From: JAEUKA01 sp044228505
GTDB taxonomy: Bacteria; Myxococcota_A; Polyangia; Palsa-1104; JAEUJZ01
Assembly (NCBI GenBank): GCA_044228505.1
Contig: JBGAUT010000004.1
Coordinates: forward strand, 186,001 to 250,000
DNA length: 64,000 nt
Direction of reading: 5' to 3'
The notes below the pieces were generated by a model, which saw only the letters and a program-made list of their open reading frames with translations, had not been told where the DNA came from and searched no databases. The translations under genes and the position numbers were made by a program. Shown piece by piece: positions 52,330 to 62,442 of this stretch (position 1 is its first letter; each line of letters begins with the position of its first letter).

Positions 52330-52878
52330 CTACCGTCGCTCGGGTGTCCCGGTACGATGTGCTTTTTCTAGTAGTCCAAAGCCTGTGAAGTCCGCCCGCC
52401 GCGAAGCCAAGAAGCGATCAATCACATTGTCCGCAAGCTGCGCAAACGACAGCAGCAGCTTGGTCTTCTGCAGGGCGACTCTTCCTTCCTCATTGGGAAG
52501 AGTCTTGAGAAGTCCGCAGGCTTGCTCCAGACGCTCACGAACGCTGCGTACCCAGAAACGCTCACGCTCGCTCACGACCTTCGAGATCATCTTCCACAGA
52601 TCGGTCTCTGCTTCAAAGAACTCGCGTCGCTCACCGGGGCGCCATACCCGCCGCACCACCGACCATTCCTGTAGCTCTGTCAGGGTCATGCTGACCGCAC
52701 CGGATGACATCGACAGGCGCTCCGTCAGCACCGAAGCCGAGAGCGGCTCTCCAGCCAGGTACAGCACGGTCCAGACTCGACCGAGGGCTTTGCGGAACCC
52801 CCAGTGCTCGATGACGTCTCCGACCGCATCTGCGATCAGCAGCTCTGCTTCTTGAAAGGTATGGGCGGCTGAGCTCAT
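52330..52878 (-). CDS. GbsR/MarR-type transcriptional regulator
   Basis: 182 residues. Winged-helix N-terminal half: ADAVGDVIEHWGFRKALGRVWTVLYL, SASVLTERLSMSSGAVSMTLTELQEW (recognition helix), then RRVWRPGERREFFEAE in the wing. The C-terminal helix-rich part (about 95-165) resembles the GbsR dimerisation/ligand domain. It lies 78 bases upstream of the polyprenyl synthase gene in the same direction and may belong to the same transcript. ATG 52878 is preferred to a TTG at 52899. Confidence 0.85.
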   Translation of the reverse strand: MSSAAHTFQEAELLIADAVGDVIEHWGFRKALGRVWTVLYLAGEPLSASVLTERLSMSSGAVSMTLTELQEWSVVRRVWRPGERREFFEAETDLWKMISKVVSERERFWVRSVRERLEQACGLLKTLPNEEGRVALQKTKLLLSFAQLADNVIDRFLASRRADFTGFGLLEKAHRTGTPERR

Positions 52879-52881
52879 TTG

Positions 52882-52905
52882 CTGAACTTTCAGAAACAAT
52901 TGAAA
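52882..52905. promoter_or_regulatory. two overlapping inverted repeats before the GbsR-like gene
   Basis: CTGAA-CT-TTCAG (52882-52893) and TTTCA-GAAACAAT-TGAAA (52888-52905) overlap. They sit 4-27 bases upstream of the regulator ATG, covering its ribosome-binding region and probably the promoter. MarR/GbsR proteins bind palindromes of this size and often repress themselves, so this is a candidate operator. The intergenic region before the divergent DUF4476 gene also holds CTGTC-AAGG-GACAG near 52933-52946. Confidence 0.45.
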
Positions 52906-53088
52906 CTACTGTAGGCTCAAAAAGCTCCCTGTCAAGGGACAGCGACCGATCAGCGCGATTGCCGAACCTAATCAAGTGGCTGGCCTCGGTCGACGGCCAT
53001 CTCGCTGGGCATAGACTGAAGAAATGGATGCGCGGTATCGTCCATCTGGGCACACTAACTTCCGCAAACCCTCTGTAAGGAGCCAACC

Positions 53089-54048
53089 ATGCGACCTCGT
53101 TCCTGGATTTTTGGCCTAGCGCTCGGCTTACTGCCGATGTCGCTGGCCAGCTTCACTGTTCCCACCGTCGAAGCACGCCCTATCCGGCGGCCTGGCGTTC
53201 ACGCGCTGCTCATTGATCTGGCCCAGATCGAGGCCTTCAACGGCGAACGCGATGACCAGCGGACCGGCCAGCAGATCCATCAGCAGATCGTCGCGATTCG
53301 CATCAACCTGCTCAGGGTTTTGTCCAATCAGGAAAACGTCCACCAGGCAGGGCGCGCCGCGATGGAGGGTCTCTACCTCATGGCTGGGCTCAATGGACGC
53401 TCGTTCGATCGCGATCCCGATGTGCTGTTCCGGGTCTCCGGCAGCATCGAGCACATGCGCTATCGGCTTGAGCAGTTGATGCAGAAGATTGGTCCCTACC
53501 AGGGAATTCCGGTGCCGCGTGAGTATCGTCCACCCACCGGCTATCAGCCGCCGGTCTATCGGGGCCCGATCTGGGATCCGCTAGAAGGCACTGGGCCAGC
53601 GGCACCGCCCGTGGTGGTCATGCCGCCCAGCCCGCCGGTGCAGCAGCCTCCTGTTGTGTATCAGCCCCAGCCGCCGCCTCCTCCGGTGTACCAGCAACCA
53701 CACTATCCGCCACCGGGATACCAGCAGCCACCACCGCCACCGGTGTATCAGCAGCAGGTCATGCCGGTCAGCCCAGGGCAGTTTGGACCGCTTCTGTCGC
53801 AGCTCCAGCGCCTGTCGTTTAGCGACGAGAAACAGAACTACGTTCGAGATCTCGTAAACTCCGGCTACTACTTCACTTGCGCACAGATCGTCCAGCTCAT
53901 GAAGACGTCTGCGTTCGGGGATGAGCAGGTCAAGATCGCCTCCACGCTGTATCCGCGTGCGGTCGATCCTGAAAACTTTATGCAGCTTACGTCATCGCTG
54001 ACATTCGAAAGCGATCGCCAGAAGCTACGCCGCTTGATCGGAAAGTAG
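53089..54048 (+). CDS. exported protein with DUF4476 domain and proline-rich linker
   Basis: 319 residues. Signal peptide 1-30 (ends VEARP). Helical region to about 140, then a strongly proline/glutamine-rich linker (about 150-225, repeated PPPVYQQ units). The C-terminal 90 residues match DUF4476 (FSDEKQNYVRDLVNSGYYFTCAQIVQLMKT, then DPENFMQLTSSLTFESDRQKLRRL). DUF4476 proteins are exported and of unknown function. A good Shine-Dalgarno (TAAGGAG) precedes the start. Confidence 0.8.
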   Translation: MRPRSWIFGLALGLLPMSLASFTVPTVEARPIRRPGVHALLIDLAQIEAFNGERDDQRTGQQIHQQIVAIRINLLRVLSNQENVHQAGRAAMEGLYLMAGLNGRSFDRDPDVLFRVSGSIEHMRYRLEQLMQKIGPYQGIPVPREYRPPTGYQPPVYRGPIWDPLEGTGPAAPPVVVMPPSPPVQQPPVVYQPQPPPPPVYQQPHYPPPGYQQPPPPPVYQQQVMPVSPGQFGPLLSQLQRLSFSDEKQNYVRDLVNSGYYFTCAQIVQLMKTSAFGDEQVKIASTLYPRAVDPENFMQLTSSLTFESDRQKLRRLIGK

Positions 54049-54060
54049 TCTCGGTAGGAA

Positions 54061-54109
54061 TCTCCCTGCTTCGCATGAGACAGCTTGGTCACAATGCGAA
54101 GCGGGGAGA
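54061..54109. terminator. 16-bp hairpin between convergent genes (DUF4476 gene and lon)
   Basis: TCTCCCTGCTTCGCAT (54061-54076) and ATGCGAAGCGGGGAGA (54094-54109) are complementary except for one T-G wobble, with a 17-base loop. It lies 13 bases after the DUF4476 stop and 52 bases from the lon stop. The stem is very stable, but no T-run follows on either strand. It may act as a bidirectional terminator or RNA stabiliser. Confidence 0.6.
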
Positions 54110-54110
54110 A

Positions 54111-54137
54111 ATATGAAGCATTTTATATGCTTCATAT
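54111..54137. terminator. 11-bp perfect palindromic hairpin before the lon stop
   Basis: ATATGAAGCAT (54111-54121) and ATGCTTCATAT (54127-54137) are perfect complements with a five-base loop TTTAT. AT-rich, unlike the surrounding DNA. It follows the 16-bp hairpin by one base, giving two tandem hairpins in 77 bases. It could also be an operator palindrome. Confidence 0.5.
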
Positions 54138-54160
54138 GAAGCCGCAGTGGATTGGGAGTC

Positions 54161-56608
<2,448 letters not shown>

Positions 56609-56663
56609 GGTGCGACTTTAGCATCCCAATTTCAGACCTAGCAATTCAATTCCCGCCAAAATT

Positions 56664-56709
56664 CTTTTGTGATTTGGACTGCTTAGTTTTTTTCACAACT
56701 TCACAAAAG
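56664..56709. promoter_or_regulatory. inverted and direct TTCACAA repeats between lon and the pseudokinase gene
   Basis: CTTTTGTGA (56664-56672) and TCACAAAAG (56701-56709) are perfect inverted copies. A third TTTCACAA lies at 56691-56698, directly repeated with the second at eight-base spacing. The 162-base region between the divergent lon and kinase-like genes holds the promoters of both, so this is a candidate operator cluster. No heat-shock sigma consensus was clear. Confidence 0.45.
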
Positions 56710-56770
56710 GTCGCGGCTTGAGGATGGGTTCCGGCAAAGAACTACGGTAAGATGGCAACCACTAGCTGCC

Positions 56771-58798
56771 ATGACCACCAGAGACAAGAACATCGTCGGC
56801 GAAGTCCTGGCCAAGACCTATCGCATTGAGCGCTTCCTCGGGGCCGGTAGCGTTGGAACCGTATATGTCGCTCGCCACGTTCGCTCTGGAGGCCTGTATG
56901 CGGTCAAGGTTCTCCACCGTCGACTGGCTGCCAGCGCAGAGGTCTATCAGCGCTTCCAGGATGAAGCCCGCCTGATTGCGACGCTGCGCCATCCGCATAT
57001 CCTGCCGATCACTGACTTTGACCGTGACGAAAGCGGCGTCCCGTTTTTCGTGATGGACCTGCTCGAAGGCGAAAGCCTGGCGCAGCGGCTCAAACACCGC
57101 GAGACGCTACCGTTCGCGCAGGCGATGGATCTGCTGTCACAGGTCGGCTCAGCGCTGCATGCGGCGCATCGATCGGGCATCGTTCATCGCAACCTCCGTC
57201 CGGAAAACATCTTCTTGGTTCGACACGATCTCGGCGATCGCGTGGTCGAAACGACCAAGATCACGGACTTCGGGTTGGCCTGTTTCCGTAGGCCACCAGG
57301 AACCAGCCGCGACCTGCCACCGTCCGTATATAACGCTCCCGAGCTGCTCCAAGAAGGCGCGGCGGTCGATGGCCGCGCCGATCAGTGGGCGCTGGCCGCT
57401 CTCGCCTATCGCTTGCTATCGGGAAAATCGCCCTTCGAGGAAGGCACTCCCGAAGAAACGACGGAGCGGATTATTAATGAGGCACCTCGTCCACTGGGCA
57501 AGTTGATGCCCGATCTGCCGCCACATGTCGTCGCAGCGATTCATCGCGGCATGGCTCGGCGGCGCGAGGATCGGTACGAAACGACGCTCGATTTCGTGCG
57601 AGCGATTGGCCAAAAAAACGCCGCAAGTGGTGCCCTGGAAGCCGTGCCAGAAAATCTGGTCGCACGTGCCAATCCACCATCGGGCCGAATTGTCTCGCCG
57701 CCACCCACCCCCGCGCAGCCCCCTCCGGTCGAGCTGAGAGCACCGGCGGCACCCGCACCAGCGCCGACCCCGGCACGGCCCGTGGCACGCTCGCGGCCGC
57801 CAGCGGCACCGATACCGCAGCTCGCGACGCCTCCCAACCTGTTTGAAAAGACCCCACCGCCGATGCAGGTGCCTCGGCAGACCTCGCAGCTACCGGTGAT
57901 CATTGGCGGTGGCGTGGCGGTGCTCATTCTGCTGACGCTGATCGTAATTGTTGCCGTACGCAAGCCGCCGAGCCCTGCGCAGCCCACGGTGGTGCCGCAA
58001 GCGACGGCACCGCAGCCAGCCGTCCAGCAGCCGGTGGTTCAAGCGATCACGCCGGATCTGGCGACCGCTCCCGTAGTAGTGGCACAAGCGCCGGATGCTG
58101 GACGAAGCACTCCGGTCGTTCGCGATGTCGGCCTTCAGCTACGCGGTGCGGATCTGCCCAGTGACTCCGCAGCGGCGGCGGTTGGCGCGATCGCTCCAGC
58201 CATGGCCGCAAAGCCAATCCCCGGTGCACCCATCCCAGGAACTCCGACCCCTGGAACACCGGGAGTGGCAAAACCGGGTCAGCCCGTACCGACTCCGGGT
58301 ACGACCGGAACGGTGGCAGCCACTTCGCCTGCAGTCAAACCGACTGCTGCGCCGCCCACGTCGACCGGTACGCCCGCCGGAACCGCGACCGATCCGAGCC
58401 GGGGAACGACCGAGCCGACCGGACCAGCAACGGCCGCGACGGGAAGCTCGGGCCAGGGCGCAGGCGGCCCCGATCCCAAGCCACCCGAGCCAGTGAAACC
58501 AAGCGGCCCCGCCGAAAAATCGCCCGAAGACGTCATGGCCGAAGCCAAAAAGGCCTATGTCACCGGCGAGCGCGAACGAGCCGTCGAACTGGCTCTGCAA
58601 GCCGCCGAAAAGCCCGGCCCACACGTCATCGACTCGTGGCGTTTTGTTGGCTCGGCAGCCTGTTCCATCCACAACGCCCAGACCGCCAGCAAGGCGTACG
58701 CTCACCTGGCCTCTGCCGAGCACAAACAGCTTCTGGCTGAGCTGTGCCAGCGCAATGGCTTGGTCCTGCAAAACGGCCAGTTCATCACCGTCGAATAG
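56771..58798 (+). CDS. membrane-anchored Ser/Thr kinase-like protein, probable pseudokinase
   Basis: 675 residues. Kinase-fold domain (about 15-270): glycine loop FLGAGSVGTVYVARH, lysine Lys46 (YAVKVL), and DFG with Asp166. The catalytic loop, however, reads HRNLRPEN: Asn141 replaces the catalytic aspartate and Arg replaces the usual lysine. The activation segment has no GTPxYMSPE (PPSVYNAPELL instead). One membrane helix lies at about 375-398 (LPVIIGGGVAVLILL). A long Pro/Thr/Ala/Gly-rich linker and a short helical C-terminal domain (about 575-675) with two cysteines follow. Probably binds ATP or partners rather than phosphorylating. Divergent from lon. Confidence 0.87.
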   Translation: MTTRDKNIVGEVLAKTYRIERFLGAGSVGTVYVARHVRSGGLYAVKVLHRRLAASAEVYQRFQDEARLIATLRHPHILPITDFDRDESGVPFFVMDLLEGESLAQRLKHRETLPFAQAMDLLSQVGSALHAAHRSGIVHRNLRPENIFLVRHDLGDRVVETTKITDFGLACFRRPPGTSRDLPPSVYNAPELLQEGAAVDGRADQWALAALAYRLLSGKSPFEEGTPEETTERIINEAPRPLGKLMPDLPPHVVAAIHRGMARRREDRYETTLDFVRAIGQKNAASGALEAVPENLVARANPPSGRIVSPPPTPAQPPPVELRAPAAPAPAPTPARPVARSRPPAAPIPQLATPPNLFEKTPPPMQVPRQTSQLPVIIGGGVAVLILLTLIVIVAVRKPPSPAQPTVVPQATAPQPAVQQPVVQAITPDLATAPVVVAQAPDAGRSTPVVRDVGLQLRGADLPSDSAAAAVGAIAPAMAAKPIPGAPIPGTPTPGTPGVAKPGQPVPTPGTTGTVAATSPAVKPTAAPPTSTGTPAGTATDPSRGTTEPTGPATAATGSSGQGAGGPDPKPPEPVKPSGPAEKSPEDVMAEAKKAYVTGERERAVELALQAAEKPGPHVIDSWRFVGSAACSIHNAQTASKAYAHLASAEHKQLLAELCQRNGLVLQNGQFITVE

Positions 58799-58851
58799 CA
58801 ACTGCGCGAGTCAAGTCTTTGCGGCACCCGGCCGATGCGCTACGTTGGGCC

Positions 58852-59970
58852 ATGCCGCTGTCACTTGAACTGATCGAAAAACTACCCAAGACCGATCTTC
58901 ACTGCCACCTCGACGGCTCGCTGCGCCTGTCGACCATTTTGGACTTAGCCCAAAAGCAGGGCGTTCGCCTTCCCGCTGACACCGCCGACGGACTGATGCC
59001 GCATGTGTTTGCGGGCATGGGACATCGCTCGCTGGAAGACTATCTAAAGGCGTTCGATATCACGCTGGCGGTGATGCAGACCGAGGAAGCGCTCTACCGC
59101 GTTGCGTACGAGCTGGCCGAAGACTGCCATCGCGAAAACATTTGGTATCTCGAAGTCCGCTACTCGCCGATGCTGCACACTCGTGGTGGGCTTAGCCTGA
59201 CCCAGATTGTTGAGTCGGTGCTGCAAGGGCTGCGCGCTGCCGAGCGAGACTTTGGCATCCGCACCGGCGTCATCCTGTGTGGCATTCGCTCTTCGTCGGC
59301 GGACTCGTCGCTGCGAATGGCCGAGCTGTGCGTCGCCTACAAAAACCGTGGCATCGTCGCCTTCGACCTCGCGGGGGCCGAGCTGAACTATCCGGCCAAG
59401 GCGCACAAGCAGGCGTTCCAGCTCATCCTCGACAACAACGTCAACTGCACCGCGCACGCGGGCGAAGCGTACGGCCCCGAGTCGATCGCCCAAGCGATTC
59501 ACTACTGCGGTGCCCATCGCATCGGCCACGGCACCCGCCTGCGCGAAAACGGCGACCTGCTCAACTACCTGTGCGATCACCGAATTCCGCTCGAGGTCTG
59601 CATCAGCTCGAACATCCAGACCGGTGCCGCAGACAGCTTCGAGACGCACCCTCTGCCGTTTTATTACACCTACGGCCTGCGCTGCACCATCAACACCGAC
59701 AACCGGCTTGTCACCAACACCACGGTCAGCCGCGAGCTCCTTTTGTGCCACGAGCACTACGGCTTTACGCTCGAAGACCTCAAGGACGTGATCGTCGCCG
59801 GCTTTAAGAGCGCCTTCCTCCCGCACCGCGAAAAGAGCGACCTACTCAAGAAGGTCAACGCTGAGCTGGATCGCTACCGTGACACGTCGGACGAAGGCAC
59901 GATCAAGCACAACAGCCCCAAGAACAACATGATGCATCACTTGCACGCCGACATGGCCCGAGAGCCATAG
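58852..59970 (+). CDS. add: adenosine deaminase
   Basis: 372 residues, no signal peptide, so cytosolic. Catalytic and zinc motifs: KTDLHCHLDGSLR (HxH), FDLAGAELNYPAKAH, CTAHAGEAYGPESI (His, Glu), RIGHGTRL and INTDNRLVTNTT. The usual N-T-D-D zinc/catalytic pair reads N-T-D-N here, as in many bacterial deaminases. ATG 58852 starts the family homology; the frame opens at 58744 inside the kinase-like gene. It is 53 bases after the pseudokinase stop. Confidence 0.93.
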   Translation: MPLSLELIEKLPKTDLHCHLDGSLRLSTILDLAQKQGVRLPADTADGLMPHVFAGMGHRSLEDYLKAFDITLAVMQTEEALYRVAYELAEDCHRENIWYLEVRYSPMLHTRGGLSLTQIVESVLQGLRAAERDFGIRTGVILCGIRSSSADSSLRMAELCVAYKNRGIVAFDLAGAELNYPAKAHKQAFQLILDNNVNCTAHAGEAYGPESIAQAIHYCGAHRIGHGTRLRENGDLLNYLCDHRIPLEVCISSNIQTGAADSFETHPLPFYYTYGLRCTINTDNRLVTNTTVSRELLLCHEHYGFTLEDLKDVIVAGFKSAFLPHREKSDLLKKVNAELDRYRDTSDEGTIKHNSPKNNMMHHLHADMAREP

Positions 59971-59977
59971 CAAGACT

Positions 59978-60106
59978 CAGAACCTACTGCGGTGGCCGCT
60001 GGCTACGTCGGCGACAGTCCCCGGCACGCAAGTGCGGGGGGACGTGCTCACAGCCCCAAGGCTGCTGCGCCCGCCTACGCCATCGACCATCCTCGCTACG
60101 GTTCTG
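59978..60106. repeat. structured intergenic element with GNRA-capped hairpin, possibly REP-like
   Basis: Flanked by inverted CAGAACC (59978-59984) and GGTTCTG (60100-60106). Inside, GTCCCC-GG-CAC (60017-60027) pairs with GTG-C-GGGGGGAC (60032-60043) around a GCAA loop, a GNRA-type tetraloop, with a small internal bulge. A second short hairpin CAGCC-CCAA-GGCTG follows near 60051-60064. It sits between convergent genes. Layout resembles dispersed palindromic elements of some genomes or a complex terminator. Confidence 0.4.
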
Positions 60107-60139
60107 AATCATGCTTGGGGTAGCAGTCCGGGTGGGGTT

Positions 60140-60784
60140 TTAGGCTTCTTTGCCCAGGTACTTTTCTTCGAGAATCGACCGCTTGAGCCAGTCGCGCAGC
60201 GCCGGGATGGTCTGCTTCTGCCAGCGGCTGGTGAGGCGATCGTGCAAAAACACCGCAAACGACGCCTTGAGCATCCGATCGAGATCAGCAATCAGCGTCA
60301 GGCGCTCACTCACCCGCTCGCTGTCTTCTTCGCTGAGCAGCTCCGGCAGCTTCACCCGCTTGAGGTCAAAGTTCTCTGCGCTCACCGTCGCCATCCACAG
60401 CCGCTCATCCCGCTCGAAGATCAGATCCAGCTCACGCACCGTCAAGCCACCCGCGATCGCGTAGCGCACATCCGAGCTGTGACCCGTCGCCGGACCCCGT
60501 GCAGCTATCTCTCCGGTGGCATCACCGAGCGCCCGCAGCACCGCCCGTTCACCAATTCGCAGCCGGAACGGCGCGACGCCATCTTGGCCAGCAAACTGAC
60601 CCCCGTCTCCCTCTTCGTCGCAGAAATAGACCAGCCAAGTCAGAAACTCGCGCCCGAGGAAGCGCTGATCAGCCAAATCGTCGCGCAGCGAGACCTCGGT
60701 TTTGCTTACTTCCGTCTCACCCGAGGCTGCGATCTGATCAGCAAGGCTCGGCTCTCGATTCTTTTTGGGGGCAGCCATCGTCAT
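60140..60784 (-). CDS. C-terminal half of an RdgC-like recombination-associated protein
   Basis: 214 residues. The sequence FLGREFLTWLVYF, then RLRIGERAVLRALGDATGEIAARGPATG and SSDVRYAIAGGLTVRELDLIFERDERLWMATV, matches the second half of RdgC-type proteins of deltaproteobacteria (the LWL motif, then VAGP, EVRTAL and a LWKMTL-like strand). RdgC binds double-stranded DNA as a ring and restrains RecA in well-studied relatives. The N-terminal half is the overlapping upstream gene. The C-terminal helices (IADLDRMLKASFAVFL) are as in full-length relatives. The ATGA overlap implies coupled translation. Confidence 0.7.
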   Translation of the reverse strand: MTMAAPKKNREPSLADQIAASGETEVSKTEVSLRDDLADQRFLGREFLTWLVYFCDEEGDGGQFAGQDGVAPFRLRIGERAVLRALGDATGEIAARGPATGHSSDVRYAIAGGLTVRELDLIFERDERLWMATVSAENFDLKRVKLPELLSEEDSERVSERLTLIADLDRMLKASFAVFLHDRLTSRWQKQTIPALRDWLKRSILEEKYLGKEA

Positions 60785-61488
60785 GCTCCTAGGTGTTGCT
60801 CGCCGCGCAGGGCGCTGCTCAGTGAGACGCCTTCTTCATGACCATGTGGCGTTGGACGTAGTCCCACAAAGCCGTGGAGCAGCTCCAGCGTCGGACGCGC
60901 CGCCTTGAGCTGAGCGGTCAGCTTGGCATCGCCCTCGCTCTGTTCCTTCGCCCACAGCGCCGGCCCCTCGATGTCGAGCCCTAGATTGAAGGTCTGTGAA
61001 AACAGCGCCAGCAGCGCCTCGTTCATCGACTTCGCGTGGGTGTAGATCGCCAGGCGCTGTTCGTCGAGATTCCACACCACATCGACCGTACGAACCTTGG
61101 GTGGTGTTGTTTTGCGCAGCTCGGCAACGAGTATCGCCTTTAGATCGCGTAGCGCTGCCGCCGACAGAAGCTGTCCGCGCTCCGACTCGATGACTTGCTG
61201 CCGCTGCTTGAGCAGTCGCTTCACCATCGTCGCCGGAGGCTTTAGCGAATCCTGCCGCAGCGACAGCATGATGTGCCCCTCGAAGAAGAACTTGTCGACT
61301 GACAGATCGAGGTCGTTTTCGTCGAAGATGCTGCACCAGCCCAGGCTCTTGTCTTCGTTCGACTCGACGTTGATCGGAACCAAGACGTGAGCGCGAACGC
61401 CCTTCTCGAAGACCTCTTTAAAGTCCTTAGGAGCGCTACCGTTTACACGGTAACGCCGCAACGTAATCCCACCCGAGAGTGCTCCCAT
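60781..61488 (-). CDS. N-terminal half of an RdgC-like recombination-associated protein
   Basis: 235 residues. MGALSGGITLRRYRVNG, then HVLVPINVESNEDKSLGWCSIFDENDLD and GHIMLSLRQDSLKPPATM, follow the start of RdgC-type proteins. The AELRKTTPPKVRTVDVVWNLDEQRLAIYTHAKSMNEALLALFSQTFNLGL segment follows the middle. It ends about where the second family half would begin. ATG 61488 gives the family N-terminus; the frame opens at 61524. Whether this is an old split or a local frameshift event cannot be told, but both pieces keep ORF integrity. Confidence 0.7.
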   Translation of the reverse strand: MGALSGGITLRRYRVNGSAPKDFKEVFEKGVRAHVLVPINVESNEDKSLGWCSIFDENDLDLSVDKFFFEGHIMLSLRQDSLKPPATMVKRLLKQRQQVIESERGQLLSAAALRDLKAILVAELRKTTPPKVRTVDVVWNLDEQRLAIYTHAKSMNEALLALFSQTFNLGLDIEGPALWAKEQSEGDAKLTAQLKAARPTLELLHGFVGLRPTPHGHEEGVSLSSALRGEQHLGA

Positions 61489-61562
61489 AGCGACGCATCG
61501 TACCCGCCCACCCCCCGCGAGCAACTTTTTTGCCCCGGCTCGGATGGCAAGCTGAAGCTAAG

Positions 61563-62423
61563 ATGTGGGGCATGCTGCTTCGTCGGGTCGTCGGATTATT
61601 TGGTTGGCTCGTGGTGGCTCTGTTTCTGTCGAGCTGTAGCCTGCGCAAGGTCGGCTACGATCTCGCCGGGCGCATCGTCACAAGCCGCGTGGTCGACACC
61701 TTCGACCTCAGCGGACAGGACAAGGCCACCGCCGAGCGCGTCGTCCGTGATCTGCACAAGTGGCATCGTCACGAAGAGCTGCCCCGCTACGTCCAGCTCA
61801 TCGATGGCCTGAGTGAACGACTCCGCGACGGCATGAACGAGGACGATCTAAAGTGGCTCCAGCAGCAGGGCGACGACGCGATTGCTAGGATGGCGACCCG
61901 GGCCGCCCCGCCCTCTGCCGAGCTGCTGTCCCATCTCAGCGAAAGCCAGCTTCGCCACGCCGAAAAACGGATGGAGCGGAGCGAACGCGAGCGCTTCGAA
62001 AAGCTCGATCAGTCCGAGGAGAAGTACTACGCCTACCGATTGGAAAACACCAAGAAGACGCTCAAGACCTGGCTCGGCAGCTACACCGATGAACAGGTCG
62101 CGATCTTCGCTTCGTTTCACCACCAAGATCGCCAAGACGAGCTTCGTCGTCGCGATGTGACTCGTCAGAATCGCGCCCACCTGCTCGATGCCATCCGCAA
62201 CCGCGTCTCGACCGCAGAGCTTTCGTCGATGATTTATCGCTGGATGACCACCCGCCAGACCTCACCAACGGCGGACTATCAGCAAAATGAGCAGCGCCAA
62301 CAAGAGCACTACAGCCAGCTCATCCTGCGCGTCGACCGAACGCTCTCCAAGCAGCAGCGCGACTACTTGCTGGGCGAACTTACCGCATGGCGACGAGACT
62401 TCGCCACACTGGCTGCGCAGTAA
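61563..62423 (+). CDS. DUF6279-like lipoprotein
   Basis: 286 residues. Signal peptide with lipobox (LFLSSC), then a highly charged, all-helical body (RRDVTRQNRAHLL, QLRHAEKRMERSERERFEK and similar blocks). DUF6279-family lipoproteins share the order: C-SLRKVGYDLA...I, helical repeats, and a late RWMTT-like segment. Function unknown; an envelope role is inferred from lipidation. ATG 61563 or 61572 are the possible starts. Confidence 0.75.
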   Translation: MWGMLLRRVVGLFGWLVVALFLSSCSLRKVGYDLAGRIVTSRVVDTFDLSGQDKATAERVVRDLHKWHRHEELPRYVQLIDGLSERLRDGMNEDDLKWLQQQGDDAIARMATRAAPPSAELLSHLSESQLRHAEKRMERSERERFEKLDQSEEKYYAYRLENTKKTLKTWLGSYTDEQVAIFASFHHQDRQDELRRRDVTRQNRAHLLDAIRNRVSTAELSSMIYRWMTTRQTSPTADYQQNEQRQQEHYSQLILRVDRTLSKQQRDYLLGELTAWRRDFATLAAQ

Positions 62424-62442
62424 ACTGTGATAAGGAAGGCCT

